Source of the DNA: Spinacia oleracea
Lineage: Eukaryota; Streptophyta; Magnoliopsida; Caryophyllales; Amaranthaceae
Assembly: GCF_020520425.1 (NCBI RefSeq)
Contig: NC_079487.1
Coordinates: forward strand, 66,208,398-66,272,397
DNA length: 64,000 bases
Reading direction: 5' to 3'
The position numbers were made by a program, and so were the translations under genes. Under the pieces are notes generated by a model. The model did no database searches, was not told the origin of the DNA, and saw only the letters and a list, made by a program, of their open reading frames with translations. Positions 1-12,548 of this stretch are shown in pieces. Position 1 is the first letter of the stretch. Each line of letters begins with the position of its first letter.

Positions 1-579
1 GACTCATAACTCTCTAAAGCAAGTTCCTCGCTTAACTCTCATGAGTTGTGATGTTCTACGATGGCAACATGAGTGATATCCACAACAACTTAATTGATCA
101 ACAATCACCATGAGAATTGTTTCAAGTAATTTGTGCAAACAAATTAGCAATTCAAACTGAACAAGGTCTTTGCTGACGAAATGGACGAATCAAATTGAAA
201 TTTTCGGCGGCGGAAGAAATGGGTTTGAATTGAAAAAATCATAGAAAAATGCTTGAATTGAAAAAAATAACTACAACTCAAACATAAATTCAGAGAAATA
301 TGGAACAAATTAAGAGAAAATTGAAGAGATTCAGAGAAAAACGAAGAACAACCTTAGAAAAATTGATCGAGTAAATAATCAAAAAAGTCAGAGCAACGAT
401 CTGATGAACGCGAAATTCAGAGAAAATGGAGTCAGAGAAAAACAATCAGAAATTAAGCTGAATCTGGTCTGAGTATCTAGACCTCATTACTCTCCTTGAT
501 TTTGCCTTCAATTTGATTTTTGTATTTTAATAAAATCATTAATTAATTCATGAATGTGAGTTGCTTGATTTTTGGGGGG
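1..579. other. AT-rich flank without recognisable gene
   Basis: I find no convincing coding region, RNA gene or element terminus here. The stretch is AT-rich and purine-rich on the plus strand, and it ends at the target duplication of the large copia element. Confidence 0.5.
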
Positions 580-584
580 TATTT
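580..584. repeat. Target site duplication TATTT (left) of outer copia element
   Basis: TATTT immediately precedes the LTR terminus TGTTAGG at 585. It matches TATTT at 20646-20650, directly after the other LTR end CCTTCA. This fixes the outer boundaries of the whole 20-kb nest. Confidence 0.9.
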
Positions 585-937
585 TGTTAGGTTATGATAC
601 ATATGAACAACATAAATCATGCGGAAAAACCTTAATGTCAGGAATCAAATTAATTGCATATAATCAAATAATTAGTCTAGGATGCATACACTTTTTAGCG
701 TGCCCTCCCTAGCTGCGCCCGAACCGAACAAGAACAAGTCTTTAGGACTCCAAGTGTCGTCCCTTCGTAGAAAGTCCACAGCACGTCTGGATCCGCCTTA
801 AGATTGACCACCTAGAATCGCCCTTAAGGTACTAGGAATTTTCGGCTAATATGGGCAACAATATGACTTAATTTTACTCTCAAAAATGTCACTTTGAATA
901 CTTGAAACTTATCCTTAAATTGTGAACCTAGGCCACA

Positions 938-945
938 TATTTATA
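938..945 (-). promoter_or_regulatory. TATA box of copia LTR
   Basis: TATAAATA on the minus strand, conserved at the same place in all LTR copies of this family. It marks the U3/R promoter. Confidence 0.7.
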
Positions 946-1339
946 GGGGTATGGAAAGGGAATTGGAATCCTATTAGGATACTAATTAGCTTAATTAGAA
1001 TTTTATTAAAACTCTTTTTAACTAATTCTATCTATTAGGATTAGGAATTAATCATTGAACGAATCCCATTAGATTTAGGATTTGTATCGAACACAAACAC
1101 ACACGAGCCACGCCCTTGCGGGTGCTCAGCCCGCGCAAGCCTTGCGGCCCACGCTGCTTCGCAGCCCACGCGAGCACAGCTCGCTGCACCATTGCGCACG
1201 CGCCTTGGCCTGCTGGGCCTGGCCTTGCGCTGGGCCTGGCGTGGCCTTGGCTGCGTTGTGTTAGCGCGCTTGGCTTGCTGTACGCGGGCCTGGCTTCGTG
1301 TTGGGCCTTCTTCTAGCAAGTCTCGTCCGATGCTAATTC

Positions 1340-1670
1340 GTAGGACGCGCTTCCGATTAATTTCCCGATTCCGGAATTTATTTCCGATACGAACAATATT
1401 TAATATTTCCGATTCCGGAATTAATTTCAGTTTCGAACAAATATTTAATATTTCCGTTTCCGGAATTATTTCCCGATTCCAATAATATTTCCGATTCCGA
1501 CAATATTTCCGTTTCCGACAATATTTCAGATTCCGGCAATATTTCCATTTCCGATAATATTTTCCGATGCGTACCATGTCTCCGTTTCCGACAACATCTA
1601 CGACTTGGATAATATTTATATTTCCGATACGATCCATATTTCCGTTTGCGGCAATATCATCGTTTCCGGA
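1340..1670. repeat. 18-bp tandem array in LTR U3
   Basis: Degenerate tandem units of the type AATATTTCCGTTTCCGGC repeat about every 18 bp. The same array appears in every LTR of the family. Because the period is a multiple of three it stays open in one frame and gives a false ORF rich in KYCRNR-like units. A regulatory or structural role in U3 is possible but not shown. Confidence 0.8.
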
Positions 1671-1882
1671 GTTTTCATTGTTTGCCTTTGACGATCTCAG
1701 CTCCCACTGAAACCAAGATCTGTCGATTCCGAATATCCATAGATGGAGTATTTAATGCCATTAAATACTTGATCCGTTTACGTACTATTTGTGTGACCCT
1801 ACGGGTTCAGTCAAGAGTAAGCTGTGGAGTAATATCATTAATTCCATTTGAACTGAAGCGGCCTCTAGGTAGGCATTCAGCT

Positions 1883-3251
1883 TGTTAGGTTATGATACAT
1901 ATGACAAAACATAAATCATGCGGAAAAACCTTAATGCCAGAAAACATATTATTTACACATAATCATTTAGCATAATTTAGGAGCATACACTTTGTAGCGT
2001 GCCCTCCCTAGCTGCGCTCGAACCGAACAAGAACAAGCCTTTAGGACTCCAAATGTCGTCCCTCCGTAGATAGTCCACAGTACGTCCGGATCCGCCTCAA
2101 GTTAGACCAACTAGAATCTCCCTTAAGGTTACTAGGAAATTCGGTTAAGTGTTTGCAAGTGTTTGGCTTATTTTTCTTTCAAAACTTACCCTTAGAATAC
2201 TTCAATCCCATGTACATAAATTATGACCCGAGGCCCTTATTTATAGAGGTTTGGAAAGGGAATTGGAATCCTAGTAGGATACGATTTAATTAAACTTAGA
2301 ATCCTACAAGGACTCTAATTAATTAAATAATCCTTTTAGGAATAGGAATTTAATCATACACCAAATCCTAATAGATTTAGGAATTGTGCATGGACACAAA
2401 CACACACACGCACGGAGCCACGACGGCGCCCACGCGTGCGTGCGCTTGGCCCACGCTACGCAGCCCACGCTACGCAGCCACGCCTTGGCGCGCTGGGCCT
2501 GCCTTGCGGTGGGCCTGGCGCTGCCATGGGCTGTGCGTGTTGGCGTGCGTCTTGCTTGCTGGGCGATGGCCCGGTTTCGTGCTGGGCCTTCGTCCGGCAG
2601 GCCTCGTCCGATGCTAATTCGTACTATACGCTTCCGATTAAATTCCCGGTTCCGGAATTCATTTCCGATACGAACAATATTTAATATTTCCGATTCCGGA
2701 ATTAATTTCCGTTTCGAACAAATATTTAATATTTCCGTTTCCGGAATTATTTTCTGATTCCAATAATATTTCCGATTCCGACAATATTTCCGTTTCCGGC
2801 AATATTTCCGATTCCGGCAATATTTCCATTTCCGATAATATTTTCCTATACGTACCATGTTTTCGTTTCCGGCAACATCTACGACTTGGATAATATTTAT
2901 ATTTCCGATGCGATCCATATTTCCGTTTCTGGCAATATCATCGTTTCCGGAGTATTCACTTGCTTGTGACGATCTCAGCTCCCACTAAAACCAAGATCCG
3001 TCGATTCCGAATATCCATAGATAGAGTATTTAATGCCATTAAATACTTGATCCGTTTACGTACTATTTGTGTGACCCTACGGGTTCAGTCAAGAGTAAGC
3101 TGTGGATTAATATCATTAATTCCACTTGAACTGAAGCGGCCTCTAGCTAGGCTTTCAGGTCACTTGATCTCACTGAATTATTAACTTGTTAATTAATACT
3201 GAACCGCATTTATTTGAATGCATACTTGGACCAAGGGCATTATTTCCTTCA
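1883..3251 (-). repeat. Copia 3' LTR of left inner copy (complete)
   Basis: 1369 bp, starting TGTTAGG and ending TTCCTTCA on the plus strand (TG..CA in element orientation). A minus-strand TATA box lies at 2238-2245, with an 18-bp array at about 2640-2960 and a GC block at about 2395-2615. The GC block differs strongly in sequence from those of the other LTRs although the flanks are nearly identical. Confidence 0.88.
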
Positions 3252-3265
3252 GTCTCCCACTTGTC
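3252..3265 (-). other. Polypurine tract of left copia copy
   Basis: Reads GACAAGTGGGAGAC on the minus strand directly before the 3' LTR. It is the expected primer for plus-strand cDNA synthesis. Confidence 0.75.
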
Positions 3266-3927
3266 CTTAGGGACAAGTGTGCATTACCTAATTCCTTTGT
3301 CGCTCGATGCTTTCTCTTGAACATAAGGTAAGAGTTGTCATCCTTATTATGTCCAGAGGTGTTTCTCGGTTTCAGAGTTCAACTGATCAAATAAACAGAT
3401 AATCATAGCCTATGATTCATCCGAGCACGGCCATGCATTTCACAGTTTCTAGCTCTCCGAGTGGTATTGAGGATTAGTGTCTAATAATTTTAATGAAATT
3501 TACTTATGACAGATTTTCATCTCTTACAGTAAAGTTTCATAGGTCTGTCCGATACTAGTCTTCCCAAAGTAAGTATCTATGCAAATGATTATGACATTGC
3601 CATGTCCACATAGTTCAAGAAACAGAACTACTAGTCATCTTGCATTCTAGTCGTCTAACGTTTTCTATGCGTCCAATTTTATAGAAAACTCCGACCAGGG
3701 ACCATTTTCAACCTTTGACATTCAAGTGCACTTGATAGACATTTCTTAGTCACAGGACTGGTCCTGACAGTCTATCTTGAATATATCGTCAAATTCAAGG
3801 GACTCGTCATTTAATAAACCACAAATTAAATGGAAAAATGAATTCTATTCATTTATTGTGAATGATTAACCAATAATGTTTTACAAAGAATTAAATTCTA
3901 AAACTTTTAAAACATTAAATAAGGACA

Positions 3928-6900
3928 TCAAAGCCATTCTCCAATATGCTTGATTCCCATAGCTGCAGTGTGCAAGTTGTGCTTCGCCTGCGGCAGAGGT
4001 TTAGTCAATGGATCTGATATGTTGTCCTCAGTTCCAATCTTGCTTATCTCGACTTCTTTTCTTTCAACGAACTCTCGTAGAAGGTGAAATCTACGAAGTA
4101 CATGCTTGACTCTTTGGTGGTGTCTAGGCTCCTTTGCCTGTGCAATAGCTCCGTTATTATCACAATACAGGGCTATTGGTCCTTTAATGGAGGGGACTAC
4201 ACCAAGTTCGCCTATGAACTTCCTTAGCCATATAGCTTCCTTTGCTGCTTCATGTGCAGCAATGTACTCCGCTTCAGTTGTAGAATCCGCAATGGTGCTT
4301 TGCTTAGCACTTTTCCAGCTAACTGCACCTCCGTTGAGGCAGAAGACAAACCCAGACTGTGATCTGAAATCATCTTTGTCGGTTTGGAAACTTGCGTCCG
4401 TATAGCCTTTAACAATTAATTCATCATCTCCACCATAGACCAGGAAGTCATCTTTGTGCCTTTTCAGGTACTTCAGAATATTCTTGGCAGCTGTCCAATG
4501 TGCCTCTCCTGGGTCTGACTGGTATCTGCTCGTAGCACTGAGTGCGTACGCAACATCCGGGCGTGTACATATCATAGCATACATTATTGATTTAATCAAT
4601 GATGCATATGGAATCCCATTCATTCGTCTACGCTCATCAAGTGTTTTTGGGCACTGAGTCTTGCTAAGAGTCATTCCATGAGACATGGGTAGGTAGCCTC
4701 GCTTGGAGTCTGCCATCTTGAACCTTTCAAGACCTTATTGATATAAGTGCTTTGACTAAGTCCAATCATCTTTTTAGATCTATCTCTGTAAATCTTGATG
4801 CCCAATATGTACTGTGCTTCTCCTAGATCCTTCATCGAAAAACATTTCCCGAGCCAAATCTTGACAGAGTTCAACATAGGAATGTCATTTCCGATAAGTA
4901 ATATGTCGTCGACATATAACACTAGGAAATCAATTTTGCTCCCACTGACCTTCTTGTATACACAAGATTCGTCTGCGTTCTTGATGAAACCAAAGTCCTT
5001 GACTGCTTCATCAAAACGTATATTCCAGCTCCTTGATGCCTGCTTCAATCCGTAGATTGATTTCTTTAGCTTTCATACCTTTTTAGCATTCTTTGGATCC
5101 TCAAAACCTTCAGGTTGTGTCATGAACATAGTTTTCTGTTAAAACACCGTGTAAGAAAGCGGTTTTGACATCCATCTGCCATATTTCGTAATCGTAATAT
5201 GCAGCGATTGCTAACATTATCCGAATAGACTTTAGCATTGCAACTGGTGAAAAGGTTTCATCGTAATCCACACCTTGGACTTGCCTGTAACCTTTTGTAA
5301 CCAATCTAGCTTTGAAAACTTCAAGTTTCCCATCCTTGTCCTTTTTCAGTTTGAAAACCCATTTGCTTCCAATGGCTTGGTAGCCATCTGGCAAATCGAC
5401 CAAATCCCATACTTGGTTTTCAGACATGGAGTCTAATTCAGATTGCATGGCTTCTTGCCATTGCTTGGAGCTAGGGCTCGTCATAGCTTGTTTGTAAGTC
5501 GCAGGTTCATCACTTTCAAGTAATAGAACGTCATAGCTCTCGTTCGTCAAAATACCTAAGTACCTTTCCGGTTGAGATCTATATCTTTGCGATCTACGCG
5601 GGGTAACATTTCTAGATTGACCATGATTCTCACCAGATTCTTCTAAAGATCTCTGAGTTTCATCCTGAATGTCATCTTGAGCATTCTCTAGAGTTTGTTG
5701 TTCGACTCGAATTTCTTCGAGGTCTACTTTTCTCCCACTCGTCATTTTGGAAATGTGATCTTTCTCCAAAAAGACACCATCTCGAGCAACAAACACCTTG
5801 TTCTCAAATGTATTGTAGAAGTAATACCCCTTTGTTTCCTTTGGATAGCCCACAAGGATACATTTGTCAGATTTCGGATGAAGTTTGTCTGAAATTATTC
5901 GTTTGACGTATACTTCACATCCCCAAATCTTAAGAAAAGACACATTTGGAGGCTTTCCAAACCATAACTCATATGGAGTCTTTTCGACAGCTTTAGACGG
6001 AGCTCTATTTATAGTGAGTGCAGCTGTATTTAGTGCATGTCCCCAAAATTCTAATGGAAGTTCGGCCTGACCCATCATTGACCTAACCATGTCTAGCAAG
6101 GTTCTGTTCCTCCGTTCCGACACACCGTTCCTTTTTGGTGTTCCAGGAGGAGTCAATTCTGATAGAATTCCACATTCTTTCAGATGGTCATCAAATTCAT
6201 AGCTCAGATATTCACCGCCTCTATCAGACCGCAGTTCCTTAATCTTCTTGCCTAATTGATTCTCTACTTCACTCTGAAATTCCTTGAATTTGTCAAAGGA
6301 TTCAGACTTATGCTTCATTCGGTAGACATAACCATATCTACTGAAGTCATCAGTGAAAGTGATAAAGTAGCTGAAACCACCTTTAGCATTTGTACTCATT
6401 GGTCCACATACATCTGTATGGATTAAACCCAATAGTTCATTTGCTCTTTCTCCAACTTTAGAGAAAGGTTGCTTTGTCATTTTGCCAAGTAAACATGATT
6501 CGCATTTACCATAATCCTCTAAGTCAAATGGTTCTAGAATTCCTTCCTTTTGAAGTCTTTCTAAGCGTTTCAAGTTAATATGGCCTAATCGACAATGCCA
6601 CATATAGGTGAGATCTGAATCATCCTTTTTGGCCTTTTTGGTATTTATGTTATAAACTTGTTTGTCGTGATCTAGTAAATAAAGTCCATTGACTAATCTA
6701 GCAGATCTATAAAACATCTCTTTAAAATAAAACGAACAACTATTGTCTTTTATTAAAAAGGAAAATCCCTTAGCATCCAAGCAAGAAACTGAAATGATGT
6801 TTTTAGTAAGACTTGGAACATGGAAACACTCTTCCAGTTCCAAAACTAGCCCAGAGGGCAACGACAAATAAAAATTTCCTACAGCTAATGCAGCAATCCG

Positions 6901-7896
6901 TGCTCCATTTCCCACTCTTAGGTCGACTTCTCCCTTGCTTAACTTTCTACTTCTTCTTAGTCCCTGTGGATTGGAACATAAGTGTGAGCCACAACCTGTA
7001 TCTAACACCCAAGAAGTTGAATTAGCAAGTATACAGTCTATAACGAAAATACCTGAAGATGGAACGATTGTTCTGTTCTTCTGATCTTCCTTTAGCTTCA
7101 AGATATCTCTCTTCCAATGCCCCTTCTTCTTGCAGTAGAAGCATTCAGATTCTGAAGTGGGTTGACTGACCTTCCTCTTTTCAGATTTGGCGCCAGTTGG
7201 TTGCTTAGTGTGGCTGGCCTTGTTGCCACCTTTCTTAGCATTCCTCTTCTTTCCAGATTTCTCGAACTTGCCCCCACGCACCATAAGCACATCTTGCTTA
7301 TCACTTTTGAGCGTCTTTTCAGCGGTTTTCAGCATACCGTGAAGCTCAGTGAGCGTTTTGTCCAGACTATTCATAATGTAGTTCAGTTTGAACTGATCAT
7401 ACCCTCTATGAAGAGAATGGAGGATGGTGTCTATAGCCATTTCCTGAGAAAATTGTTGATCCAGCCGACTCATATTCTCAATGAGTCCAATCATTTTGAG
7501 AACATGTGGACTTACGGGCTCGCCTTTCTTAAGCTTGGTCTCAAGAATTTGCCTATGAGTCTCGAATCTTTCGACTCGAGCCAGATCTTGGAACATTTTC
7601 TTTAACTCACTGATGATCGTGAAAGCATCTGAGTTGATGAACGTTTTCTGCAGATCTGCACTCATTGTGGCGAGCATTAGACATTTCACATCCTTGTTGG
7701 CATCAATCCAACGATTGAGGGCTGCCTGAGTGACCCCGTCACCTGCGGCTTCGGGCATCGCCTCTTCTAGGACATACTCCCTTTATTCCTGCATAAGAAC
7801 TATTTGCAAGTTCCTTTGCCAGTCAAGGAAGTTTTTCCCGTTCAACTTCTCCTTTTCGAGAATTGACCGAATGTTGAATGAATTGTTGTTTGCCAT
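3928..7896 (-). pseudogene. Ty1/copia gag-pol polyprotein, inactivated
   Basis: Gag starts at the ATG at 7894-7896 (MANNNSFNIRSILEKEKLNG). An in-frame TAA at about 7783-7785 breaks gag after 37 codons; the frame then runs open from 7782 to 5110. Zinc knuckle at about 7105-7146 reads CX2CX4H but has Ile where the last Cys belongs. Then follow the protease motif LDTG (about 7000), the HHCC-type pre-integrase domain (about 6480-6600), the integrase core (DDE, about 6110-6425) and RT (from about 5370). One extra A near 5140 shifts the frame in RT, a TGA follows near 5070, and a 1-bp loss near 4725 shifts it again before the RNase H part (3928-4716, with CDNNGA). Order PR-IN-RT-RH defines copia. 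This copy cannot make a full polyprotein; it is an old genomic relic. Confidence 0.9.
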
Positions 7897-10540
7897 AATT
7901 AAAACTACAATTGAAAAGAATAAACAAATAAATAACCATTCACAGTTTCTCTTAATAAACTTAAATTCTAGCATACATGCATAATTCAATGTTCATTAAG
8001 CATTTTATTCAAGTTATGTGTTCCGGCAGGTGTGAATAAAATGATTCCAAGATCCTAAAACCATTGAAGAATTAAGCACATTATGTATTTAGACTCAATT
8101 CTAAAATCTTTTAGGTAAGCAAACGCCTTTTGCTAATAGTCTAGAAACTACTCTTGGTTGATAGGTACGTCTAAGAACTTATTAGGTAAAACTATCGATT
8201 TTGCCACGACATAAAAGGACTCCTTACTTATATCGTTGAGTTTCACCAAAACTAACGTGTACTCACAATTATTTGTGTACCTTGCCCCTTTAGGACCAAT
8301 AAGTAACACCTCGCTGAGCGAAAACTATTACTAGATTGATATAAAGGATATCCAAGCAAGTGTATATTTTGGTATGGCACCTTTTAACTCAATTTTTAAG
8401 TTTGGAACTTAAGGCTCTTACTATGTTGGTTAGATTTTAAGTGAACTAAAATCCTTAATCATGCAACATAATCAAGCCACAATCTCATGCATAATTAAGA
8501 CATATTTAAAGCAATAAATAACTTAAAACATGCATAAGATAAATGTGATCTAGTATGGCCCGACTTCATCTTGAAGCTTCAACTTCAAAGTCCGTCTCGA
8601 AAATGGGAACTTCGTCTTGAAATTCACCATGGGAGGCGCCATTTTCTTCAAATAGGATAAGCTATAATTAAAACTAATTACAACTTTTTGATGGTACGCA
8701 GACCATATTTGAATTTAAAAACAAATTTGGTGCTTTAGAACAATTACATTCAAATTAATGGTACGCAGACCATATTTTCTATCATATTTGGGCCATACTA
8801 GTCACTTCATGACCTGCAAAACAGTACATATACAATATATACCATTCACCCATTCATTATCATGAATGGCCCACATAATTGGTTAGTTAAAACACATTGT
8901 ATGCATCACATAAACATTTGCAGCAATTAATCAAGGGCACCAATAATCTACAAATTATTCAGTCCTTATTAATTCTAATCAAGTTGTTTTAACCTTAAGG
9001 ATTTGTAGACCTAATGAAGAGTTTATGACTAAAAGGGCTCCCACTTAAACCAATAAATTCATATGCTTTACTAATTTTAAACATAAAAATGTATTTCTAG
9101 TCTAACCGGAAACATACAAATTTAATTAAAATTTAAGGCTCATATAAATTTATAATTGAATCCACATATTTAATTTATTTTCAGTCGTATTTATTATAAT
9201 TATAATATTCAAAATTAAAATCCAAGAAAACAATTTAAATTATTAATTTTTAAATTAATTAAAATTACATAAACTGAAAATTTCAAATTAAAATTTTAAA
9301 ACGATCTAATCGTAACACAAGGTACGCAACATCACCACGCAACGCACAGCCATAGGCCACACGCACGCAGCCATCGTTGGCCATGTGCGCGCAGCCTATA
9401 TGCTGCGTCACATCCATCGCTGCACACCATCGCAAGGCGCCTCGAGGCACGCTTGGCCTCTGGCTCGCTGCGCGCGCCTGCCCTCGACGCACGCGAGCTT
9501 GCGCTCGCTGCTCGAGGCAGTGCTCGTAGCTTGCGAGCAAGCGCTCGCTGCGCGCGAGCGTTCGTCGCTGGGCGTAGCGCTCGTCGCACGCGAGCTTGCG
9601 CTCGCTGCGCGCGAGGCTTCGCATGTTGCGCGAGGCAGTTGCGTCGTGGCGCAGCTCGCCTGCTGCCCACACGCGACTGTCGCTGCCTTGCTCTCTCCCT
9701 TGCCCACTCGCCCATCGCACATAGCACACGACACAAGGCAGGGCTGCTGCCTTGTGCTCGTGCGCCATAGCCTTGCTCGCTGCATTCGTACCGCATGGGC
9801 GACGAGCTCCCTTGCTCGTTGTCGCATGCCCGCACTATAAAACACCCCTTAAGGGTAACACGTAGCGTCCATTGCTTTGTGCGTGCAAGTTATATGAGAG
9901 AATCGCATAAAAATTAAAATTTTATTAATTAATTGATTTCCGATTAACATGGATTTAAGTCTAGGTCATAAAAATTTAAAATTTAACACAAATTTATAAT
10001 TTTTATGGTGGTTTTTAATCATAGGTATCTAATTAAATTATTAATTAATTATGAAAATCAAATTAATTCTAAATTATTCCAATTTTCAACAAATTAATCA
10101 TAATTACAAATTAGATTGCATAATTAACAAGGCTAGGCATTCAAACTTGTTAAACATATACAGTAGTTCAATCAAAAATTCAAGATTTATCAACAAGAAT
10201 CGCAAATATTTAATTTAACATCTTAAATTTACAAACTTTTGCGTTCTAAAAACTAAAACCTCCGAAAAGTCATAGTTAGGCTTCGAATTTGGAAATTCTG
10301 GGTTTCGGCTAAAATTACTATTTTTGTCAAAATTTTAGAATGCCTTTTACATGCGGAATTGACTCAAAAATCACTCAATTTGGTTGAGTAACGAATATTC
10401 TGCCGAAAAACTGCGTACATATAATTAAATAAACGCAATTTGCAATTAATTAACAATTACGAAAATTAATCACCCCGTTTAATTCCTTGCAAATTTGTAT
10501 AATTTAACCATGTTCATGCAATTTAGATTATGAAAATAAT
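7897..10540 (-). other. Long untranslated leader of left copia copy
   Basis: The 2.6-kb leader between primer-binding site and gag is mostly AT-rich and has no credible ORF. A GC-rich low-complexity block (about 9305-9845) is built from degenerate GCTCGCTGCGCGCGAG-like units and is open in several frames on both strands, which is a composition effect. The same leader recurs in the outer element at 17638-19227 with a different GC block. Confidence 0.7.
9305..9845. repeat. GC-rich low-complexity block in copia leader
   Basis: An abrupt switch from strongly AT-rich to strongly GC-rich sequence, with repeated CGCTCG/GCGCGAG units that can form many hairpins. The equivalent place in the outer element (about 18065-18450) is also GC-rich but differs in sequence and length. 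Confidence 0.7.
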
Positions 10541-10559
10541 AAGAGGCTCGTGATACCAC
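10541..10559 (-). other. Primer-binding site of left copia copy
   Basis: Reads GTGGTATCACGAGCCTCTT on the minus strand, immediately inside the 5' LTR. It resembles the TGGTATCAGAGC site used with initiator tRNA-Met in plant copia elements. Confidence 0.8.
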
Positions 10560-11014
10560 TGTTAGGTTATGATACATATGACAAAACATAAATCATGCGG
10601 AAAAACCTTAATGCCAGGAAACATATTATTTACAGATAATCATTTAGCATAATTTAGGAGCATACACTTTGTAGCGTGCCCTCCCTAGCTGCGCCCGAAC
10701 CGAACAAGAACAAGCCTTTAGGACTCCAAATGTCGTCCCTCCGTAGATAGTCCACAGTACATCCGGATCCGCCTCAAGTTAGACCAACTAGAATCTCCCT
10801 TAAGGTTACTAGGAAATTCGGTTAAGTGTTTGCAAGTGTTTGGCTTATTTTTCTTTCAAAACTTACCCTTAGAATACTTCAATCCCATGTACATAAATTA
10901 TGACCCTATGCCCTTATTTATAGTGGTTTGGAAAGGGAATTGGAATCCTAGTAGGATACGATTTAATTAAACTTAGAATCCTACAAGGACTCTAATTAAT
11001 TAAATAATCCTTTT
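10560..11014 (-). repeat. Copia 5' LTR of left copy, truncated
   Basis: Matches 1883 to about 2336 (the U5, R and TATA part) and stops after AATAATCCTTTT. The remaining 0.9 kb of U3 is absent at the palindrome centre. Confidence 0.85.
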
Positions 11015-11034
11015 TCGGAGTATTTATATTTATG
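11015..11034. other. Filler at the centre of the copia palindrome
   Basis: About 20 bp (TCGGAGTATTTATATTTATG) separate the two broken 5' LTRs. The part CGGAGTATT resembles CGGAGTATTCATT found elsewhere in U3, so it looks like templated filler from end joining or template switching. Confidence 0.6.
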
Positions 11035-12312
11035 GATCAAGTGAGCTGAATGCCTAGCTAGAGGCCGCTTCAGTTCAAGTGGAATTAATTATATTAATCC
11101 ACGGCTTACTCTTGACTGAACCCGTAGGGTCACACAAATAGTACGTAAACGGATCAAGTATTTAATGGCATTAAATACTCCATCTATGGGTATTCGGAAT
11201 CGACGGATCTTGGTTTCAGTGGAAGCTGAGATCGTCACAGGCAAGAAATGAACACTCCGAAAACGATGATATTGCCGGAAACGGAAATATGGATCGTATC
11301 GGAAATATAAATATTATCCAAGTCGTAGATGTTGCCGGAAACGGAAACATGGTACGTATCGGAAAATATTATCGGAAATGGAAATATTGCCGGAATCGGA
11401 AATATTGCCGGAAACGGAAATATTGTCAGAATCGAAAATATTATCGGAATCGGAAAATAATTCCGGAAACGGAAATATTAAATATTTGTTCGAAACGGAA
11501 ATTGATTCCGGAATCGGAAATATTAAATATTGTTCGCATCGGAAATGAATTCCGGAACCAGGAATTTAATCGGAAGCGTATCGTACGAATAAACATCGGA
11601 CGAGCTTGCTAGACGCAAGGCCTAACACGAAGCTAGGCCCAACGCCTAGCAAAGCCCGCGCGCGACCAAAGCAAGCAAAGCCCAAACGCGAGAGCAAGGC
11701 CAGCAGGCGCGCGGCCCTCGTGGGCTGCGAGCACTTGCTGGGCCTGGGCTAAGCGCGCGCGCATGGCGCCCCTCGTGGGCTGCCGCGCCTGCGTGTGTGT
11801 TTGTGCTTGCGTACGAAACCTTGATCGGTTAGGATTCGTATAAGATTGATTTCCTAAGTCTACTAGATAAATTAAGTGATTGAATTTTAGATTAATTCAG
11901 ATTCACTAAATCGTTTCCTAGTAGGATTCTAATATTCGATACCCATGCCCTATAAATAGGTGATCAATGCTCACAATTTATATCGAGTATTCAAGTATTC
12001 AAAGTGATTTTTGAGAGCAAAAATTCAGTCATACAATTGCCTATATGTGCCGAAAATTCTAAGTACCTTAAGGGCGATCCTAGTTGGTCAAGCTTAAGGC
12101 GGATCCGGACGTGCTGTGGACTATCTACGGAGGGACGACACTTGGAGTCCTAAAGACTTGTTCTTGTTCGGTTCGGGCGCAGCTAGGGAAGGCACGCAAC
12201 AAAGAGTATGCATCTAAACTATGCTAAATGATTATGTGTAAATAATATGCTTTCCTGGCTTTATGGTTTTTCCGCATGATTTATGAATTGTCATATGTAT
12301 CATAACCTAACA
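11035..12312 (+). repeat. Copia 5' LTR of right copy, lacking U3 start
   Basis: Begins GATCAAGTGAGCTGAATGCC and follows 16349-17637 closely to the end CCTAACA. About 85 bp of U3, including the TGAAGG terminus, are missing. The TATA box is at 11951-11958. Confidence 0.87.
11951..11958 (+). promoter_or_regulatory. TATA box of copia LTR
   Basis: TATAAATA preceded by CATGCCC; the same context occurs at 17276-17283 in the matching 3' LTR. Confidence 0.7.
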
Positions 12313-12330
12313 GTGGTATCACGAGCCTCT
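12313..12330 (+). other. Primer-binding site of right copia copy
   Basis: GTGGTATCACGAGCCTCT directly follows the LTR end, as in the left copy. About 220 bp of leader remain after it before the internal deletion. Confidence 0.8.
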
Positions 12331-12548
12331 TATTATTTTCATAATCTAAATTGCATGAACATGGTTAAATATTACAAATTTGCAAGAATTAAAAGGGGTG
12401 ATTAATTTTCGTAATTGTTAATTAATTGCAAATTGCGTTTATTTAATTATACGTACGCAGTTTTTCGGCAGTTTCTTCGTTACTCATCCAAATCGAGTGA
12501 TTTTTGAGTCAATTCCGCATGTAAAAGGCATTCTAAAATTTTGACAAA

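Larger units (their letters stand above)
585..1882 (-). repeat. Outer copia 3' LTR, truncated at its U3 start
   Basis: The reverse complement of the LTR end (TGTTAGGTTATGATACATAT) starts at 585. The sequence then follows the LTR at 19247-20645 closely until CATTCAGCT at 1874-1882, where the next LTR begins abruptly. About 103 bp of U3 are missing. Within it are a minus-strand TATA box, a GC-rich block (about 1090-1320) and an 18-bp tandem array (about 1340-1670). Confidence 0.85.

Noticed and set aside
1041-1637. Minus-strand ORF of 198 aa (and its counterparts at 2319-2918, 11289-11612, 16612-16935, 19703-20209, 53004-53345)
   Set aside because: It is the 18-bp LTR array read in frame, extended through the GC block; low-complexity peptide, no conserved start signal or domain.
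9283-9845. Overlapping Ala/Arg-rich ORFs on both strands
   Set aside because: GC-rich low-complexity block in the copia leader is open in several frames on both strands; no protein family resemblance.
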